From Bacillus sp. E(2018) (GTDB lineage: Bacteria > Bacillota > Bacilli > Bacillales > Fictibacillaceae), in NCBI RefSeq assembly GCF_005503015.1, contig NZ_SCOL01000004.1:124001-188000 (forward strand): a stretch of 64,000 bases of DNA, written 5' to 3'. The position numbers were made by a program, and so were the translations under genes. Numbering within the stretch: position 1 is the first letter of the stretch; each line of letters opens with the position of its first letter. Positions 1-8,694 of the stretch are shown piece by piece. Below the pieces are notes generated by a model. The model had not been told where the DNA came from. It searched no databases and worked only from the letters and a program-made list of their open reading frames with translations.

Positions 1-159
1 ACAGAAGCGGGACTCGAGCTTTACAAAAAAACAGAAGAGAGAATCTATAACTTAGTAGAATCCATCATTACTCAGTTTGAAGAGCAAGAAATCAAACAAT
101 TTATTGAAACGTATGAAAAGATCAATAACATTTTAACAATACTTCAAGAAAAACAATAA
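1..159 (+). CDS. MarR-family regulator, C-terminal fragment (YdgG-like)
   Basis: Only the last 52 codons are in the window, so the DNA-binding part cannot be seen. The visible part is two amphipathic helices, rich in Glu, Lys and Ile, typical of the C-terminal dimerisation helices of MarR proteins. It ends 15 bases before an MMPL exporter gene, and the B. subtilis pair ydgG (MarR) and ydgH (MMPL) has this order. I infer that it represses the exporter operon. Another small helical regulator such as TetR is possible. Confidence 0.6.
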   Translation, partial: TEAGLELYKKTEERIYNLVESIITQFEEQEIKQFIETYEKINNILTILQEKQ

Positions 160-174
160 GCGGGGGGAGAAATC

Positions 175-3100
175 GTGCGGTTTATTTTAAAACAAAAATG
201 GCTGGTGATTATAGCGTGGATAGCCGTTGTGGCCGTTCTTATGTTCTCGGCACCTAACATGGCTGAGCTAGTACGAGAAAAAGGACAAGTCGATGTACCA
301 GACGGCTATTCATCATCATTAGCTTCAGATATTATGAGCGAAGTCCAAGAACAAGAAGGCGGTGGAGATGAGTCTTCGGTAGCACTGGTCTTTACAGATG
401 AAAAAGGACTTAGCGCAGCAGATAAAAAAGAAGTTGAGCGTGCAATTCGTCAACTTGAAAAAAATAAAGAAGAACTAGGAATCACGGAGATTCTGACTCA
501 CTTTAATGAAAAAAGTCTGGAGAAACAGTTAGTCTCAAAAGATGGAAACTCTATCTTAACGTCAATAAAAGTAGCTTGGAACGACCGTGAGCCAAGTGAA
601 GTGAATGAGGCTCTATACAAAACGATAAAAGACAACAAAGTAGACCACTATTACACAAGCAATTGGATGATCAACGAAGATCTTGTAAAAAGTTCTGAAG
701 AGGGACTTAAAAAAACAGAAGGCATTACAGTTGTTTTCATACTAGGTGTATTGCTCTTAGTATTCAGATCTGTAGTTGCACCACTTATCCCATTGCTAAC
801 CGTAGGTGTGACGTATCTTGCTTCACAATCTATCGTAGCGATGTTAGTCGATTCGTTCGACTTTCCGATCTCTAACTATACGCAGATCTTTTTAGTTGCT
901 GTACTGTTTGGAATTGGAACGGATTATTGTATTCTCTTACTAAGTCGATATAAAGAAGAACTAACACTCACAGAAAGTAAAACAGAAGCGATCATCGCAA
1001 CATATCGTCAGGCGGGACGTACTGTTTTCTTTAGTGGATTGGCGGTAATGATTGGATTTGCAGCGATCGGTTTTTCACAATTTATTCTCTATCAATCTGC
1101 AGCAGCTGTTGCGGTTGGTGTAGGTATACTCTTAATAGCACTATTTACGATCGTTCCATTCTTTATGATGGTCTTAGGTCACAAGATCTTTTGGCCATCT
1201 AAGAAAAAAGCGGAGCATGGCGAAAGCAAGCTTTGGGCAATTGCGGGAAACTTTTCGTTAAAGCGTCCGCTGTTGTCGCTCATACTCGTTGCGGTCATTT
1301 GCGTACCTTTTCTTGTAACATACGATGGCAAATTATCGTTTAACTCTTTAGAAGAAATCTCAGGAGATGTTTCATCGATCCAGGCTTTTAATGTGATTGA
1401 AAAAAGCTTTGGAGCGGGAGAATCGATGCCAACAAACATCGTTATAAAAAATGATGAAAGAATGGATTCGACTTCATACATGGAGCTTGCTGAAAAGATT
1501 AGTCAGGAACTAGAAAAGGTTAACCATGTGGATGCGGTAAGATCTGTTTCCAGACCTACTGGCGAACCGGTTGAAGATTTCTTTGTCTACAAGCAGGCTG
1601 AAAACTTAGGTGATGGCCTCGGTGATGGAAAAGAAGGCATTAATAAAATCAGCAGTGGACTTATGGAAGCGAGCGGTGAGTTATCAAAATCTGAACCGCA
1701 GCTGACTGGTGCGACTGACGGCATTCAACAGCTTATCGACGGTACGAGTGCTACTCAATCTGGTTTAAACGAGATTCAAAAAAATCTAGTGAAGATAGAA
1801 GATGGAATCCGAAAAGGAACCCTAGGAGCAGCTGACGCACAAAAGGGACTACAGCAAATAAAGTCCAAACAGCAAGAGCTGCTGAAAGGTTATCAAGCGA
1901 TTCAGCAAGGCTATGAAAAAGCTGGATCAAATCTATCAACAATTCAATCCAACTACGTAAAATTAGGTCAAGGATTAGGAAGCTTAAATTCGGCCTTAGC
2001 TTCAATTACAGAACAAGACTTTCAAGCGTTGGAAGATCGTTATGAAATTCCAGATAACGATGCAGAGTACCAGAAAATAAAGAATACAGTGAAAGCTACT
2101 CAAAACCAACTGCCTATTATCAAAGGTCAACTAGACCAATTAAACGGTGGATTGAATCAAGTCTCATCAGGTGTTCAACAAGCCAATGGTAAATTTAAAG
2201 AGATAAACGGCTACCAACAAAGCATCATTGGTGGACTTCAGCAAGTGATCGATGGTACAGATCAACTTCAGTCAGGTCTCGGGCAACTTGCTGATGGTCA
2301 GGGTCAGATCGTTGATAATGTGCCTAAGTTAACAAACGGCTTAAGAGGTATCAATAGCGGCCAACAAGAACTTCTAAAAGGTTTTGAAGATCTTGGTGGT
2401 CAGTTTAACCAGTTAACAACCGGTCTGGATCAGAGTGCTGACGGATTGAATCAAGTGTCAGATGGTCTTGGTTCTGCGCAGGATTATTTGAGTAACCTAG
2501 CCGAAACAAAGGATAAGAGTGCTTTTTATATGCCAGAAGAGGTCCTTCAAAGCAAGGATTTCGAACAGGCACTGAATGCTTATCTATCAGAAGATCGCAA
2601 AACGATGACGATGGATGTAGTGTTTGGAATCAATCCTTATTCAAACGAGTCTATAGATGAAGTAGGCGAGATAAAAGAAGCGATCAATCGAGTGACAAAA
2701 GGAACGGAGCTAGAAAACGCAAAAGTGGCAGTGGGGGGAATCACGAGTTCAAACGCTGACTTGCAGACTGTTTCTAGCAATGATTTCTCAAGAACCGTTC
2801 TGCTCATGCTAGTAGGAATCTCAATCATTCTCGTATTCTTGTTCCGTTCATTGATTATGCCTGTCTACTTGATCGGTTCACTCATTTTAACGTATTACAC
2901 GTCAATGGGGATCAATGAATTCATCTATGTGAACCTATTAGGATACACAGGAATCAGCTGGGCTGTTCCATTCTTTGGATTCGTCATCCTTGTGGCGCTC
3001 GGTGTTGATTACAGCATCTTTTTAATGGATCGATTTAATGAATATAAAGATCTTACGGTTGCAGATGCGATGCTTCTCGCTATGAAAAAGATGGGGACGG

Positions 3101-3297
3101 TTATCATTTCCGCCGTTATCATATTAGGTGGAACATTTGCTGCGATGATGCCTTCGGGAATGCTTTCATTATTGCAGATCGCGTCCATCATCTTAGTAGG
3201 GTTGCTTCTATACGCATTTGTCGTGTTGCCGTTACTCATCCCAGTTTTAGTTAAGAACTTTGGTGAAGCAAACTGGTGGCCGTATAAACGAAGCTAA
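175..3297 (+). CDS. ydgH: MMPL/RND-family membrane exporter, YdgH-like
   Basis: This is a 1040-residue membrane transporter of the MMPL class (RND superfamily), expected to export lipids or drugs across the cytoplasmic membrane. It starts at GTG behind a strong GGGGGG-type ribosome binding site. There is one N-terminal membrane helix (about 8-26), a membrane cluster at about 180-345, and a second at about 860-1030, each following an extracellular loop. The second loop (about 480-780) holds many Leu-x-x-Gly heptad units, the kind seen in YhgE/Pip-type proteins, and makes the protein longer than B. subtilis YdgH. It lies directly behind a MarR-type gene, probably its repressor. The substrate is unknown. 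Confidence 0.88.
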   Translation: MRFILKQKWLVIIAWIAVVAVLMFSAPNMAELVREKGQVDVPDGYSSSLASDIMSEVQEQEGGGDESSVALVFTDEKGLSAADKKEVERAIRQLEKNKEELGITEILTHFNEKSLEKQLVSKDGNSILTSIKVAWNDREPSEVNEALYKTIKDNKVDHYYTSNWMINEDLVKSSEEGLKKTEGITVVFILGVLLLVFRSVVAPLIPLLTVGVTYLASQSIVAMLVDSFDFPISNYTQIFLVAVLFGIGTDYCILLLSRYKEELTLTESKTEAIIATYRQAGRTVFFSGLAVMIGFAAIGFSQFILYQSAAAVAVGVGILLIALFTIVPFFMMVLGHKIFWPSKKKAEHGESKLWAIAGNFSLKRPLLSLILVAVICVPFLVTYDGKLSFNSLEEISGDVSSIQAFNVIEKSFGAGESMPTNIVIKNDERMDSTSYMELAEKISQELEKVNHVDAVRSVSRPTGEPVEDFFVYKQAENLGDGLGDGKEGINKISSGLMEASGELSKSEPQLTGATDGIQQLIDGTSATQSGLNEIQKNLVKIEDGIRKGTLGAADAQKGLQQIKSKQQELLKGYQAIQQGYEKAGSNLSTIQSNYVKLGQGLGSLNSALASITEQDFQALEDRYEIPDNDAEYQKIKNTVKATQNQLPIIKGQLDQLNGGLNQVSSGVQQANGKFKEINGYQQSIIGGLQQVIDGTDQLQSGLGQLADGQGQIVDNVPKLTNGLRGINSGQQELLKGFEDLGGQFNQLTTGLDQSADGLNQVSDGLGSAQDYLSNLAETKDKSAFYMPEEVLQSKDFEQALNAYLSEDRKTMTMDVVFGINPYSNESIDEVGEIKEAINRVTKGTELENAKVAVGGITSSNADLQTVSSNDFSRTVLLMLVGISIILVFLFRSLIMPVYLIGSLILTYYTSMGINEFIYVNLLGYTGISWAVPFFGFVILVALGVDYSIFLMDRFNEYKDLTVADAMLLAMKKMGTVIISAVIILGGTFAAMMPSGMLSLLQIASIILVGLLLYAFVVLPLLIPVLVKNFGEANWWPYKRS

Positions 3298-3302
3298 TAA
3301 TA

Positions 3303-3352
3303 AAAAAGATGGTTTTAAAGTGCTCAGAGACACTTTAAACCATCTTTTTTTG
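3303..3352. terminator. Bidirectional intrinsic terminator
   Basis: A stem of about 18 bp around the loop CTCAGAGA carries an A-run before it and a T-run after it. It can end transcription of the exporter on the plus strand and of the small lipoprotein on the minus strand. Confidence 0.9.
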
Positions 3353-3384
3353 TTTTCTATAAAATGTGTGGCTGAATCAACCAA

Positions 3385-3771
3385 TTATTCAGCTGTCTTA
3401 CTTTCTTTTTGAATCTTTTGCTTTAATTCCTCGATGTATTTCTTTTTAGCTTTTTCATCCTCTAGATTGCCAGGTTTCTTTTGTTGCAGGTATTTTTGAA
3501 GAGCATTATTGATCTCTTCTGTTGTGGCATTCTCAGGAATCTCGCCTTTATCTTTTAGCATCTGTATGATTTTTTCATCATTCGCAATCATGGTTGTCAC
3601 CTCATTCTGTTCTGCAGAATTAGAATTCGAATCAGAGAAATCTTTCGTATCAGATTCTGCCTTTTCTTCTGATTCTTTTTTCCCAGGAAGATTATCGTTT
3701 TCTTGTGTGCTGCAGCTCATAAGAAAAGTCAGTGTAGAAACCGTTAAAAATACGCGTACAAACTTTTTCAT
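3385..3771 (-). CDS. Small lipoprotein carrying an InhA propeptide-like domain
   Basis: This 128-residue protein has a lipoprotein signal ending in LMSC with Cys20 as the lipidation site, followed by an acidic linker. Residues about 63-99 (from ANDEK to QQKK) match the propeptide segment of the InhA protease encoded just upstream on the same strand (its residues about 58-94), with about 21 of 37 positions identical by eye. The shared LEDE motif follows in both. There is no protease domain. I infer a membrane-anchored chaperone or inhibitor of InhA that arose by duplication of the propeptide. A terminator separates the two genes, so it is probably separately expressed or reached by read-through. 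Confidence 0.8.
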   Translation of the reverse strand: MKKFVRVFLTVSTLTFLMSCSTQENDNLPGKKESEEKAESDTKDFSDSNSNSAEQNEVTTMIANDEKIIQMLKDKGEIPENATTEEINNALQKYLQQKKPGNLEDEKAKKKYIEELKQKIQKESKTAE

Positions 3772-3810
3772 CTCATACCCTCCTTATTAACAGTTTACCC
3801 TAGGAAAATA

Positions 3811-3840
3811 AAACCCAACTGCAAGTATACAGTTGGGTTT
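3811..3840 (-). terminator. Terminator after inhA
   Basis: A perfect 10-bp stem (AAACCCAACT and its complement) with a 10-base loop is followed on the minus strand by a T-rich run. It sits between the inhA stop and the small lipoprotein gene. Confidence 0.85.
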
Positions 3841-3852
3841 ATGAATGAATGT

Positions 3853-6240
3853 TTATTTTTTGCGAGAGATCTTGATCTTCGCTACAGAATTATCTTTACT
3901 CTTTCCTTCAACTGAGAACTTTAGACCGTATTGTGGAACGTTACGTCCTGCGTCTAGAAGTCCAGGGTTAGAGTAGTTATCTTTATCATAGAATACGGAG
4001 TTTGGATGAATCGCGTTATCTGTCAGCGATGTTCCATTGATTGATTTGTAATCTAGGAACATCGGCTTCCCTTTATCTGTGTTGAATGCAGCATCATGGA
4101 TCAAGTAACGAGTAGCAGCTATTTTACCATCGCTCCATTTCAGCGTTTCTTGGTTCGCATCGACTACGCCCAAGAAACCATCTCCAGGGTGGAGGCCTGT
4201 CCAGTTGTCAGAATAGCTGTTATCCACGTACCAAACTACAAGTCCGCCATCATAAGACATCAAGCTATTTCCACGTGCAATGTGAGCAAGTCCTTTATCA
4301 ACACCTTGGTGATTTCTCCATTCTAATAAGTAGTAATGATCAGAATAGAATTTACCTTGATTCTTCGTGAACCCTTCTTGCTTAAATGTAGATGTTCCTT
4401 CAGCATTATCAAACACTACTTCAGTTCCATCAACATTGATAGAGATATCATCTACAAAGAATCCAGGCATTGTTGCGGCTACATCTGTCCAATAGTTGAA
4501 CTTTAGGTCAATCTTCTTACCAGCATAAGCTGATAGGTTGAACGCTCCGTTCACCCATTCACCATTAGTGCTTCCTGTAATACCATGGCCAGGGTTCTGA
4601 TCGTTTGGATTCGTATCCGTAGTCAGGTTACCTTTAACAGTCACCCAATCCGTTGCTCCCTCTTCTTTTACTTGGATAGAAGCATAATCCCAATCTGTTT
4701 CAATGTCGTACCATGTTTTAAAGTTAAGTGTAGCTGTTGAAGCTTTTGTAAGATCAAGAGATGTAACTAATGAGTTATCTAAGTCATCTCCGCTGCCGCT
4801 GAAATATTGATTCGCGCCGCTATAAGGCTTGTTAACAACTGTTTCTTTTTGAGGAAGATCAACACGAACGGCATCATTGTTTGTACCTTTCGTGTTTGCT
4901 TGGTCAAGAAGAACGTCGATTCCTTTACGGTCGATCTCTTCGTAAACGAACGTTTCTCCACTTAACCAGTTACCACCGATATACGATTGTAAGAATTCTT
5001 TAGACCAAGCACTGAATCCAGTCGGCTCAGTACCAGGAACTTTACCAGCCCAGCTTCCGCTAGACATGATCGACCAGTATGCAACAGGCTCACCTTGGCC
5101 AGAGTACTGTGTATCGTACTCATCCGGAAGCTCAAGATCATGACCATATTCATGAGCGAAAACGCCAGCTGCTCCATCAGCAGGTTGAACCGTATAATCG
5201 TAAGCTCCCATCATGCCGTTCCAATAATCAACTTCAGACTCTGAGCCTGCGATTGGGAAAGGTGAGCCTAGGTTCCATCGGTGGCTCCAGATTGCGTCAC
5301 CAGCAAGTGCACCTCCGCCAGCTTCTTCACCAACGCTTGAGTGAACGATCATAAGGTGGTCTACTAAACCATCAGCTTCACGCGTATTGCCATCTCCATC
5401 CAGGTCATAACGATCTTCTTGATCATAGTCTCCTAGATTAATGTTAGGATCTTTTGCAGCTGCTTCTAAAGCTTCTTTTACTAGAGAGCGAGCGTCTTTG
5501 TCGTTACCGTCTGGAGTAGGAACATTTCCTCCATAAAAAGCAGCTGGATGTTTAGCTTTATACCATCCCCCAACACTACCTGTTACAGAATAACTTCCGC
5601 CAGATTGCTGCTCGTAATACTGCTTCATGGAGATCAATTTTTCTCCATTCGGCCCTTCATATCCTTTTTTTCCAAAGACTAAGTCTTCATAGTGTTTCTT
5701 AGGATATTCTTCATAAAACATATCTGTTTCGCCTGCTTTAATGTTCGTAGCAGGGTAGTCTGGAAACTCTATCATAAGAACAAGAACGTTATCTACTCGC
5801 TTTTGTCCTTTCCACTTTTCTTCTTTTACATTTTTAATCTTATCTTCTTTTCTACCGTCTTTTTTAAGTCCTTCTTTTTTGTGCTTACTTCTAATTTCCT
5901 TACGTTTTTCACTATGTTCATCTTCTAAAGCACCTTCAGAGAATTTAGATGCGTTCTCTTGTTTTTTGTGCAAGTATTGTTGTAATTTCTTCTGTGCATC
6001 TGCTTCAGATGCGTTTTTACTGATTTCGCCCTTTTTCTTCAACATTTCGATCAACTTCTCATCGTTGGCAACTCCTAAATCAAAAGGACCTCCGCCATGC
6101 TTATGTCCTTTGTGATCTTCGTGTTGTTGAGTTGCTTTTACATTCGATGAAACATTTTCTGGTGCAGCACTAACACTTGAAAAAGCAGAGCAGCTTAACA
6201 TTGTAGCGAGTGCAGCAGATACCCATTTCCCTTTTTTCAC
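3853..6240 (-). CDS. inhA: Immune inhibitor A-type secreted metalloprotease (peptidase M6)
   Basis: A secreted zinc metalloprotease of 795 residues. I chose the GTG at 6240 because AGGGGG lies seven bases upstream and the signal peptide (VKKGKW..., cleavage near SVSA) starts there; an ATG 42 bases earlier has no such site. A propeptide follows (about 40-140), then the catalytic domain with HEYGHDLELPDEYD, whose first His is near residue 363, and a C-terminal beta-rich adhesion/MAM-like part. Asp-rich loops (DLDGDGN) probably bind calcium. InhA proteins degrade host antimicrobial peptides or environmental protein. The neighbouring lipoprotein copies its propeptide. Confidence 0.93.
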   Translation of the reverse strand: MKKGKWVSAALATMLSCSAFSSVSAAPENVSSNVKATQQHEDHKGHKHGGGPFDLGVANDEKLIEMLKKKGEISKNASEADAQKKLQQYLHKKQENASKFSEGALEDEHSEKRKEIRSKHKKEGLKKDGRKEDKIKNVKEEKWKGQKRVDNVLVLMIEFPDYPATNIKAGETDMFYEEYPKKHYEDLVFGKKGYEGPNGEKLISMKQYYEQQSGGSYSVTGSVGGWYKAKHPAAFYGGNVPTPDGNDKDARSLVKEALEAAAKDPNINLGDYDQEDRYDLDGDGNTREADGLVDHLMIVHSSVGEEAGGGALAGDAIWSHRWNLGSPFPIAGSESEVDYWNGMMGAYDYTVQPADGAAGVFAHEYGHDLELPDEYDTQYSGQGEPVAYWSIMSSGSWAGKVPGTEPTGFSAWSKEFLQSYIGGNWLSGETFVYEEIDRKGIDVLLDQANTKGTNNDAVRVDLPQKETVVNKPYSGANQYFSGSGDDLDNSLVTSLDLTKASTATLNFKTWYDIETDWDYASIQVKEEGATDWVTVKGNLTTDTNPNDQNPGHGITGSTNGEWVNGAFNLSAYAGKKIDLKFNYWTDVAATMPGFFVDDISINVDGTEVVFDNAEGTSTFKQEGFTKNQGKFYSDHYYLLEWRNHQGVDKGLAHIARGNSLMSYDGGLVVWYVDNSYSDNWTGLHPGDGFLGVVDANQETLKWSDGKIAATRYLIHDAAFNTDKGKPMFLDYKSINGTSLTDNAIHPNSVFYDKDNYSNPGLLDAGRNVPQYGLKFSVEGKSKDNSVAKIKISRKK

Positions 6241-6477
6241 CAAGATTCCCCCTAAATCGTAGTAGTTACCGAAAACCGACATATATTGTCGGATAATTCC
6301 GTGTATTCAAAATGTTACCACGATAATGCATCTACTAGAATAGGAGATAACTCCCGTGTTTTTTAAATAGAATAGGGAGTATTTACTATTTAAAGAACTA
6401 TTTTCAAACACTTTTATTTTGAAAAAATGGTGAAGAATGTTTTAATTTAGGAGTTTTCATATAGTTCTTTAGACACG

Positions 6478-6512
6478 AAAAAACAACTCTCATTCAAAGA
6501 GCTGTTTTTTTA
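6478..6512 (-). terminator. Terminator of the LytTR/DUF3021 operon
   Basis: A 13-bp stem with one wobble pair and a six-base loop is flanked by A- and T-runs. It lies just beyond the stop codon of the DUF3021 gene. Confidence 0.8.
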
Positions 6513-6526
6513 GCTTTTATAAAAGT

Positions 6527-6931
6527 TTAGAGTAAATCGTTTAACTGCCGTTCTATTCTTTTGAAATGGAAATAAAAGATTAAATAGATGAAGCTGTAGA
6601 TGATAAGAAAGCACAGGAAGCAGATTATGAGTGGAGAAGTTTCAACAGGTACCCACTTTGCAAGTATGACAATGGGGAAGAAGAATGCTACTGAAGTTAA
6701 AAAGTGAATACTAGTTTGTTTAAGGGTACTCCATTTTTCAATATCGAAAATCACCGATGCAGTTGAAAAGTAGATTCCGACCAGTATTGAACCTGTGAAA
6801 TTCAGCCATAGTTCTTTTATAGTTATCTCAATTTCTATTAGCATGTAACTAGTTAAAGCAACAAAAAATATTACCGCACCAAAACTCAATCCGATTAAAA
6901 GCTTTTTAAGAAAACAATTATTCACAATCAT
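6527..6931 (-). CDS. DUF3021-family four-helix membrane protein
   Basis: This 134-residue protein has four membrane helices (about 10-32, 43-62, 76-94 and 101-123) and a charged C-terminal tail. The size, topology and position directly after a LytTR regulator match the DUF3021 family. Its start overlaps the regulator stop by four bases (ATGA), so the two are translationally coupled. In this family the membrane protein is thought to control the LytTR partner. The function is otherwise unknown. Confidence 0.8.
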   Translation of the reverse strand: MIVNNCFLKKLLIGLSFGAVIFFVALTSYMLIEIEITIKELWLNFTGSILVGIYFSTASVIFDIEKWSTLKQTSIHFLTSVAFFFPIVILAKWVPVETSPLIICFLCFLIIYSFIYLIFYFHFKRIERQLNDLL

Positions 6932-7389
6932 TCATTAGTACCTCCATTTAAAAGTTGTTCTTTTAGCGCTTTAACATATTTTTTACTTACATATTCCCGG
7001 TGTCCAGAATGAAAGTACACACACAAATTTCCGTTAAACGATAACTCAAAACGTTTAATCTGATTTACGTTGCCTACTACTGATTTAGAGAAGCGTGCAA
7101 AATAGTGATTCCTCAAATGACTTTGGATCATAGTGAGATTCATACTTACTTCATATTGTGATTGTTTCGTTCTTGCATAAGTTCTTCTATCTTCAGAAAA
7201 AAAATAATCAATTTCTGAGGGTTGTAAAATAAATGTTTGATCTTCCTTCGTCCCAAAAATTTTTATGTGGCTTGTTTTGCTGTTTTTAAGGCAAAGGAGG
7301 ATTCTCTCTAACTCAGAAGTCATTTCATTTGTTTGAATCGTAATGGCAGTTTGTTCAAACCTTGAATCAATATCAATCTTAATTTCCAA
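6928..7389 (-). CDS. LytTR-domain DNA-binding regulator
   Basis: The 153-residue protein has a short N-terminal region without a receiver domain and a LytTR DNA-binding domain at about 45-148. Diagnostic features are the segment YFFSEDRRTYA, the FARFSKSVVGNVNQIKRFE core and the C-terminal VSKKYVKALKEQL. LytTR proteins without a receiver domain usually pair with a DUF3021 membrane protein, as here. Target genes are not evident because no exporter lies next to it; autoregulation through the inverted repeat just upstream is possible. Confidence 0.87.
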   Translation of the reverse strand: MEIKIDIDSRFEQTAITIQTNEMTSELERILLCLKNSKTSHIKIFGTKEDQTFILQPSEIDYFFSEDRRTYARTKQSQYEVSMNLTMIQSHLRNHYFARFSKSVVGNVNQIKRFELSFNGNLCVYFHSGHREYVSKKYVKALKEQLLNGGTNE

Positions 7390-7434
7390 CTAACATCACC
7401 TCATAAAAAAGTATCGCATAATTCAAATCAAAAG

Positions 7435-7449
7435 TACCATAATTTGGTA
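7435..7449. promoter_or_regulatory. Short inverted repeat upstream of LytTR gene
   Basis: TACCA and TGGTA flank a five-base AT-rich spacer in the region between the divergent LytTR and GAF-STAS genes. It could be an operator, but no known consensus is matched. Confidence 0.3.
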
Positions 7450-7529
7450 TAAGAAGGCTGGGATTATGTTTGAAAGAGATAATTTTTTACTTAAATGTTT
7501 ATTTCATTTAGCTAAGGGTAAATAAATGG

Positions 7530-8480
7530 GTGGACCATCAAAGAATTACGACAGAAAGATTTTTAGAAATGAAAGGTTGGTCATTTACTTTGTCTATTCA
7601 TCTAAAATCAGCACTTAAAAATAAATCCGTTAAAAACTTTGAAGAAGCAACTGAGAACATTCTTCATTTTATGAGCAAACTTATCAACATAAATACGTTG
7701 TTTATTGCCAAGAATGACAACCAAGTAAATGAAATCAAAAAAGCTGTAAATAAGAATGCTGTATTGATTCAAGAAGGTGCAACAATGCCTTTTCAAGAAA
7801 CGTTCTGTAAAGTGAGCGTGGATCAAGGCAATGAAATTCTTCTAATAAAAGATATTACGCAGAATGAACGAACGAGGCATTTGAATGTGACAGCGGATCT
7901 AGGTGGGGGAAGCTTTATTGCGATTCCGATCTATTATGAAGATGGTGAAAATTACGGGACGATCTGTGGTCTTGATACAGAAACCTTTGAATTTACAGAT
8001 CAGCACATCGAGCTTTTCCAAACGATGTCCTCCTTATTGACTTACGTGTTAGAACTGGATAAGGCGAATAAAGAAATAAAAGAAATTTCAGTGCCTATTG
8101 TTCCTTTAACAAAAGGCGTTGCGATCCTTCCGATCATTGGACATATTAATGAATATCGAGCAGAGCTTATCATTCAAAGCACACTTGAAAGTAGCATGCA
8201 ATTAGAACTTGAACACATGATAATTGATCTTTCAGGAGTCAGCAGAATCAATAACACTGTTAGTGAATATCTGTTAAACATCGTGAAGTTGTTAAGATTA
8301 ATAGGCGTCACTCCAATTCTCACAGGGTTCAGACCTGATCTTGCCATAACCACTTTACAAGTTGATGTAGATTTTAAGGGGATCATGATCACGAACAATT
8401 TAGAGAGCGCACTGACTCAAATCGGATTTAGTCTAAATAAAAACGAAAATAAACATTTAAGATCACAGAGCGTAATGTGA
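7530..8480 (+). CDS. GAF-STAS protein, RsbR-like stress regulator
   Basis: The 316-residue cytoplasmic protein has a GAF-like sensor domain at about 25-175 and a C-terminal STAS domain at about 188-300. The STAS part contains the typical MIIDLSGVSRINNTVS stretch, where the phosphorylatable Ser/Thr sites of RsbR and RsbS lie. Such proteins sit in stressosomes or act as RsbR paralogues that feed the SigB pathway. The start is GTG with AAGGGT ten bases upstream; an in-frame ATG at 7569 is an alternative. A PAS-STAS relative lies at 15132, and a SigB-type gene lies near 61.6 kb. Confidence 0.82.
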   Translation: MDHQRITTERFLEMKGWSFTLSIHLKSALKNKSVKNFEEATENILHFMSKLININTLFIAKNDNQVNEIKKAVNKNAVLIQEGATMPFQETFCKVSVDQGNEILLIKDITQNERTRHLNVTADLGGGSFIAIPIYYEDGENYGTICGLDTETFEFTDQHIELFQTMSSLLTYVLELDKANKEIKEISVPIVPLTKGVAILPIIGHINEYRAELIIQSTLESSMQLELEHMIIDLSGVSRINNTVSEYLLNIVKLLRLIGVTPILTGFRPDLAITTLQVDVDFKGIMITNNLESALTQIGFSLNKNENKHLRSQSVM

Positions 8481-8491
8481 TCTTTTCTTTT
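8461..8491 (+). terminator. Terminator overlapping the GAF-STAS stop codon
   Basis: GATCACA and TGTGATC form a 7-bp stem followed by TTTTCTTTTT. The stop codon lies in the right arm. Confidence 0.65.
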
Positions 8492-8694
8492 TAGTCGTTT
8501 TATTATCGAGAAGGTGATTACCGTATTATAGGTTTCATTTCAATGATACACCACAGCTTAAGCTTAGGAGTTACTTAACAATCAATGAAAGGGTAATAAA
8601 GAAAACAGTAGTCATAATATTCATTTTTTTATATAATTAAAATAATATAAACTTATCAGTCGTTTTTATGTTTTTACCAATCGGAGGGGAAAGT

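Noticed and set aside
1179..3239. Several antisense open frames within the MMPL exporter gene
   Set aside because: They are shadows of a long, well-supported coding frame without their own start signals.
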